From Candidatus Eiseniibacteriota bacterium (lineage in GTDB: Bacteria > JAFGKV01), in NCBI GenBank assembly GCA_025453925.1, contig JALOPK010000184.1:1-6688 (forward strand): a stretch of 6,688 bases of DNA, written 5' to 3'. Below, piece after piece: positions 3,408 through 6,688 of the stretch; position 1 is the first letter of the stretch; each line of letters starts with the position of its first letter. The notes under the pieces were generated by a model that had not been told where the DNA came from, made no database searches, and saw nothing but the letters and a program-made list of their open reading frames with translations. Position numbers and translations under genes: made by a program.

Positions 3408-5771
3408 ATGCGCGTCAGTTCCATTGCTCTGCTGGTCGCGATCACCGTTGGCGCACCACCAACCCTCCAGGCCACGGAGTGGCTGATCCAGGGCGTGGAC
3501 TGCCCGAAGCGGTTCGGCGCCATGTCCGATCGGCACCTGAAGCTCGATTCGTCGCTCCTGCCTCATCTGGTCTACGGAGAAGACCACCTCTACCATGCCT
3601 GGTTCGACGGCGCCGCCTGGAACCACGAAACCGTTGATCCGGAAGACCTGAGCGGGCGATACGCGTGTCTGGCCATTTCGGGCAACGGTGATCTCCACGT
3701 CAGCTATGCGGGCGGATTCAGCGATGCCCTGAAGTACGCGGTGAAAAGCGGCGGCATGTGGACCATCGAGACCGTGGACGGGGTGGTCGGATACGGCACG
3801 TCGTTGGCGGTGACCTCATCCGGCATTCCCTGCATCAGCTACTACGACAATGGGAACCAGGATCTGAGGCATGCCCGCCGGGAGGCCTCCGGGTGGATCA
3901 TCGACATCGTGGACAGCAAGGGAGACGTGGGGATGGGCGCATCTTTGGTCCTCGATGAGGATGATCACCCGCACGTCAGCTACTGCGAGCACCCGGCCCA
4001 TCGAGTGAAGTATGCCCATGATGACGGGTCGGGATGGGCGACCCAGATCGCGGATGCCGGTGATGACTTCCCCACCGCGACGTCCATCGCAAGAGGCAAC
4101 GACGGTTCACTGCACATCGCGTTCCTTGCGCGGTTTCATCTGGAGCCGGACGCGTGCCTGCTGAAGTATGCCTTCAAGCCCGGGCCAGCAGATCCCTGGC
4201 AGACGGAAGACCTTGGTTTCGTTGCTGACGAGGCGGAGCCGGGGTCCATCGTTCTTGACCAGCGCGGCGTTCCCCACATCGCCTACCATGCGGACGGTGA
4301 TCTGAAACTCGCGTATAGGGACGAAGCCGGGTGGCACGTCGAAGCCTTGTACGCACCGGGATATGGAGGGGACTCTCCTTCGCTGGTCATCGAGGGGGGC
4401 ACGCTGCACGCGAGCTTCTACGAATTGAACGACGACGCCATGTACTACTTGACCAAGACCGGGGAGTCGACGTCGGTGGAACCGGTCGATGTCGAAGGCA
4501 GCGCGGGCCGGGGCAGCTCCATCGCGGTGTCTTCCGCCAATTACCCCTCCATCAGCTACTATCGTAACGAGGTGTTCGACCGACTCGCGTACGCATATGA
4601 AGACCAACGCGGGTGGCATGTCGAGATGGTGGACAGCTCCGGAATGAGCGGCATCAGCAGCTCGCTGGCCTTGGATTCCGCCGACCGCGCCCACATCGCG
4701 TACGGCGAGGGCCTCGAGGTCGACCTGAAGTATGCCCGCAGGGATGGGACGGGCTGGAGAGTCACCACCGTTGACAGTGAAGGCAGCGTCGGTCACTGGG
4801 CCTCTCTTGCCCTTGATGCGGGCGGGTTTCCCCACATCAGCTACGCGGATTGGACGATCGGATGGAACATGAAGTACGCGTATGAGGATGGTGGAGGCTG
4901 GCATGTGGAGACCTTCGATGACGCATGGATGGTAGGAAACCGGAGCTCCATTGCGGTGGACTCGAACGGGAGGCCGCATGTCATCTATGTGTCGTTGGTC
5001 CAGGTCGAGTTGCTCAAGTACGCATGGAAGGACGCGGTCACCTGGCACAGAGAAGTGGTCGGATCTGGCGAGTTCCAGGATGCCTCGATCGCCCTCGACG
5101 CCAACGACATTCCGCATATCTGCTACACCGCCTGGGAGAACAACACTCTGGCGTATGCGCGACGATTCCACGGAGTGTGGCAGACGGAGATCGTGGCGGA
5201 GGGTGTCTCCATGCTCTCGGCGCCGTCAATCACGCTGGATGTCGCGGGATTCCCGCATATCGCGTACTCCAGCGGTGTGCCGGATCTGGACCTGAGATAT
5301 GCCTACAAGGACGGCCTGGGGTGGCACCTCCTCACGGCGGATCCGGACGGCGCTTCCATGTGGGGCACGGATATCGCGCTGGACGGCGCCGGCATCCCGC
5401 ACATGAGCTACTTCAAGCCGACGATGGAAGACCTGATCTACGTACGGATGGCACAACCCCAGCAGCTCATGATGAACTGGGCGCTGGTCGAGGACGCGAT
5501 CAGTCTCTCATGGATCCCCATCCCCCAGGCGTCGGCCTACTGGGTCTACGGCGCCGCCAACCATCCTCATTTCGCCCCTGGCATGACACCCGGATACGAG
5601 TACCGGCTGGAAATCCTGCCTCCCGGCACGACCTCCTGGATCACCGCGGACTCGCCGGGAACCCCCGATTGCGATTGGACCTACTTGATCATCGCAGTGG
5701 ATGCGTCGGAAGATGAATTGGGGCGGTCGGTTCGAGTCGGGGAGTTCGATTCCCTGATGGATATCCCCTGA
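3408..5771 (+). CDS. Secreted 14-repeat beta-propeller-like protein with C-terminal FN3-like domain
   Basis: 787 residues. Residues 1-22 are a signal peptide (hydrophobic MRVSSIALLVAITVGAPPTLQA, cleavage expected after LQA), so the product is exported. Residues about 45-680 contain 14 copies of a roughly 47-residue unit: a blade-like core SLALD..G.PHISY, then LKYAYxDGxGWHVETVDxxG. The PHISY-type strand recurs at residues 52, 96, 141, 188, 235, 289, 333, 380, 428, 475, 523, 569, 616 and 664. The unit matches the general look of beta-propeller blades; 14 is twice seven, which suggests two seven-bladed propellers. Residues about 685-776 form a fibronectin-III-like module (ISLSWIPIPQASAYWVYGA ... 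WTYLIIAVDASEDELGRSV). No catalytic motif, sortase, PEP-CTERM or gliding-type sorting tail is seen. It is probably a cell-surface or extracellular binding protein; ligand unknown. It stands alone in its transcription unit. Confidence 0.9.
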   Translation: MRVSSIALLVAITVGAPPTLQATEWLIQGVDCPKRFGAMSDRHLKLDSSLLPHLVYGEDHLYHAWFDGAAWNHETVDPEDLSGRYACLAISGNGDLHVSYAGGFSDALKYAVKSGGMWTIETVDGVVGYGTSLAVTSSGIPCISYYDNGNQDLRHARREASGWIIDIVDSKGDVGMGASLVLDEDDHPHVSYCEHPAHRVKYAHDDGSGWATQIADAGDDFPTATSIARGNDGSLHIAFLARFHLEPDACLLKYAFKPGPADPWQTEDLGFVADEAEPGSIVLDQRGVPHIAYHADGDLKLAYRDEAGWHVEALYAPGYGGDSPSLVIEGGTLHASFYELNDDAMYYLTKTGESTSVEPVDVEGSAGRGSSIAVSSANYPSISYYRNEVFDRLAYAYEDQRGWHVEMVDSSGMSGISSSLALDSADRAHIAYGEGLEVDLKYARRDGTGWRVTTVDSEGSVGHWASLALDAGGFPHISYADWTIGWNMKYAYEDGGGWHVETFDDAWMVGNRSSIAVDSNGRPHVIYVSLVQVELLKYAWKDAVTWHREVVGSGEFQDASIALDANDIPHICYTAWENNTLAYARRFHGVWQTEIVAEGVSMLSAPSITLDVAGFPHIAYSSGVPDLDLRYAYKDGLGWHLLTADPDGASMWGTDIALDGAGIPHMSYFKPTMEDLIYVRMAQPQQLMMNWALVEDAISLSWIPIPQASAYWVYGAANHPHFAPGMTPGYEYRLEILPPGTTSWITADSPGTPDCDWTYLIIAVDASEDELGRSVRVGEFDSLMDIP
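3543..5447 (+). repeat. 14 tandem about 47-residue coding repeats
   Basis: Spacing between successive PHISY-type strands is 44, 45, 47, 47, 54, 44, 47, 48, 47, 48, 46, 47 and 48 residues. Copies 9-11 are the most regular. Copy 5 to 6 has the longest insertion (extra residues around ARFHLEPDA and KPGPADP). DNA identity between copies is modest, so the repeats are old and diverged rather than freshly duplicated. Confidence 0.8.
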
Positions 5772-5786
5772 TTCCCTCGAGGGGAT
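5763..5786 (+). terminator. Possible hairpin at the stop codon of the propeller gene
   Basis: ATCCCCT (5763-5769) pairs with AGGGGAT (5780-5786) around a 10-nt loop that holds part of an alternative 10-bp palindrome, CCCTCGAGGG (5774-5783). The stem begins within the last codons. No T-run follows, so it is a weak intrinsic terminator at best and may only protect the 3' end. Confidence 0.25.
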
Positions 5787-6288
5787 CGAGGCCGGGGTGC
5801 AGGGTCAGAGTGCCGGAATTCCGTCCGCTGCGCGGAGAGTCCGGGGAGCAATCAGCAGTCCGGGCGGCAAGACCCCGCTCAACCCCGGCGTCTCCCCCCG
5901 GGGAGAAGGGGTGTCCTCTCCGCCGAATCCTCTGTGCGCACTCATGCTACCCTGCGCACGCATGGCCGTTCGCGAAAGGACGGCGCACCCGGGCAGAGGG
6001 CGCACCTGTCTGCTGCCACCGCATCTCACGCCGACACTGTCACGTGTGTCCCGTGTCCAGTCTCCGAAAGGGGGAGGGCTCGACACTGCCCTCACATGGC
6101 CCTCTCCCGGGCAGGCGGAGGTTGGCGAGCGAAGAGGAAGGGAGGGCAGGGAAGGCGTTCCGCTCCAGACCCTCCCGGCGCTCAGCCAGAACGCCCCGAC
6201 GCCATGGACCCAGGGGTCCGGCCGTCCCCCGGTGACCGAATCGTTGTGCCCCCCCCGGCTCACTCCCAAGCCCGTCCGCTCGATGGGC
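5772..6288. other. Non-coding, CT/AG-rich intergenic region
   Basis: No convincing gene is present. The overlapping frames on both strands are Pro/Arg/Ser/Gly-rich. A perfect 7-bp hairpin TCTCCCC-CC-GGGGAGA lies at 5891-5906. Similar CCTCTCCC/GGGAGG-flavoured stretches recur around 6061-6075 and 6101-6150, recalling degenerate intergenic repeats of GC-rich genomes. GTGTC or its complement occurs four times between 6033 and 6086. No T-run terminator was seen. Confidence 0.4.
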
Positions 6289-6303
6289 GAGACACGGTGT
6301 CTC
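6289..6303. promoter_or_regulatory. Perfect dyad GAGACA-CGG-TGTCTC, candidate activator site for the 6498 gene
   Basis: The arms 6289-6294 and 6298-6303 are perfect complements around a 3-nt centre; the outer centre bases also pair, so it can be read as 7-bp arms around one base. The right half reads TGTCTCAT against TGTCGCAC in the dyads at 1370 and 1580: TGTC, the sixth-position C and the following A are shared, and the spacer is the same length. Its centre is about 127 bp upstream of the start site predicted from the sigma-54 promoter at 6397. Confidence 0.45.
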
Positions 6304-6396
6304 ATCTCCGATGTCCCGCCTCCCGGTCGCTGCAGATAGGCATTAAGCCTTACCCCATTGGTGATTCACCCCGAGCTGCACGCTTGATTCACGTCA

Positions 6397-6412
6397 TGGC
6401 ATGGGCATTGCA
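6397..6412 (+). promoter_or_regulatory. Sigma-54 (-24/-12) promoter for the 6498 gene
   Basis: TGGCATGGGCATTGCA has the invariant GG (6398-6399) and GC (6410-6411) exactly 10 bases apart. It has TGGCAT at -24 and a full TTGCA at -12, close to the TGGCACG-N4-TTGCA consensus. The start site is expected near 6423, giving a leader of about 75 nt before ATG 6498. The surrounding 6340-6500 is more AT-rich than the DNA on its left. Confidence 0.65.
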
Positions 6413-6497
6413 TGAACGTACTCGTAGAACATACGACACGCCCGATTAATGGGCGCGATCGGAACCTACCAACAGTATCAAAGACGAGGTTTTCATA

Positions 6498-6688
6498 ATG
6501 AGACTCACCGCAACGATCGCTCTGATGATCGCAGTTCTTGCCGGCGCTATCACGTCTTCGGATGCGGAGACCAAGCCGCTGTTCGGAAAGATCCATGGCA
6601 GGGTGTACGCCGATGGGAACGTCGTGGCCAAGGCAATTGTGGAGTTCGTGATCATGGCCGACACAGGGGAGGAGTTCCACGCGAGGAC
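6498..6688 (+). CDS. N-terminus of a secreted protein with a carboxypeptidase-regulatory-like domain (runs off window)
   Basis: The first 63 residues are visible. GAGG (6486-6489) lies 8 nt before the ATG. Residues 1-23 form a signal peptide (MRLT, then hydrophobic ATIALMIAVLAGAI, then small residues TSSDA). From residue 29 the sequence FGKIHGRVYADGNVVAKAIVEFV...TGEEFHAR has the GxVxxxxGxxxxxAxVxF...TGE pattern of carboxypeptidase-regulatory-like (CarboxypepD_reg / peptidase-associated) Ig-fold domains. These commonly decorate secreted enzymes and TonB-dependent transport proteins. Whatever follows the domain is outside the window, so the function cannot be given. A strong sigma-54 promoter and upstream dyad indicate activator-dependent expression. 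Confidence 0.75.
   Translation, partial: MRLTATIALMIAVLAGAITSSDAETKPLFGKIHGRVYADGNVVAKAIVEFVIMADTGEEFHAR

Noticed and set aside
4107-5171. Long minus-strand frame (354 codons) inside the propeller gene
   Set aside because: It mirrors the repeat-encoding plus strand; the period and composition of its translation follow from the antisense of the 47-residue repeats.
5797-6339. Plus-strand 180-codon frame after the propeller gene
   Set aside because: Pro/Arg/Gly/Ser-rich, no ribosome site, passes through the 7-bp hairpin and the dyad at 6289. Two other frames are open across the same DNA.
1-6688. CRISPR array, insertion sequence, integrase or attachment sites
   Set aside because: No regularly spaced direct repeats of CRISPR length, no transposase or recombinase motifs, and no tRNA gene to serve as an integration site were seen.

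Overview
The window is GC-rich DNA (about 60% by eye) with an unusually large non-coding share. Exported proteins dominate: a lipoprotein, a large secreted repeat protein, and the start of a second secreted protein. Two good -24/-12 (sigma-54) promoters are visible. This suggests a Gram-negative bacterium with a large genome. The pairing of long beta-propeller-type repeats with a C-terminal fibronectin-III-like module is a style I associate with uncultured lineages of the FCB/Eisenbacteria-Latescibacteria kind. That placement is an inference; no marker gene is present.

Layout. (1) Positions 1-853 hold two convergent reading frames that overlap in exact codon register: the 3' part of a membrane protein on + and a 243-residue soluble protein of unknown family on -. 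Each looks protein-like only on its own side of about position 225, so a breakpoint (rearrangement or assembly chimera) is suspected there. (2) Positions 850-1943 are mostly regulatory or gene-free. They contain a possible 86-codon gene joined by an ATGA overlap to the unknown gene, a sigma-54 promoter pointing at both, two strong dyads of the form GTGCGACA-N3-TGTCGCAC, a near-perfect 26-bp AT-rich palindrome, and a widely spaced 11-bp inverted repeat. (3) Positions 1944-2438 (-) encode a small lipoprotein with a TTG start. (4) Positions 2551-3395 lack a convincing gene but hold a dense group of dyads. (5) Positions 3408-5771 (+) encode a 787-residue secreted protein with 14 repeats of about 47 residues plus a C-terminal FN3-like domain. 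(6) Positions 5772-6480 are non-coding and end in a dyad and a sigma-54 promoter. (7) From 6498 (+) a signal-peptide protein with a carboxypeptidase-regulatory-like domain begins and runs off the window.

The main unifying observation is regulatory. Two sigma-54 promoters, on opposite strands and about 5 kb apart, each have a dyad with a 3-nt centre and TGTC-containing half-sites about 110-130 bp upstream of the expected start site. That is the usual position for a bacterial enhancer-binding protein. This predicts a shared sigma-54 activator controlling the unknown 243-residue gene and the secreted protein at 6498. The activator is not in the window. No mobile element, CRISPR array, tRNA or rRNA was seen.
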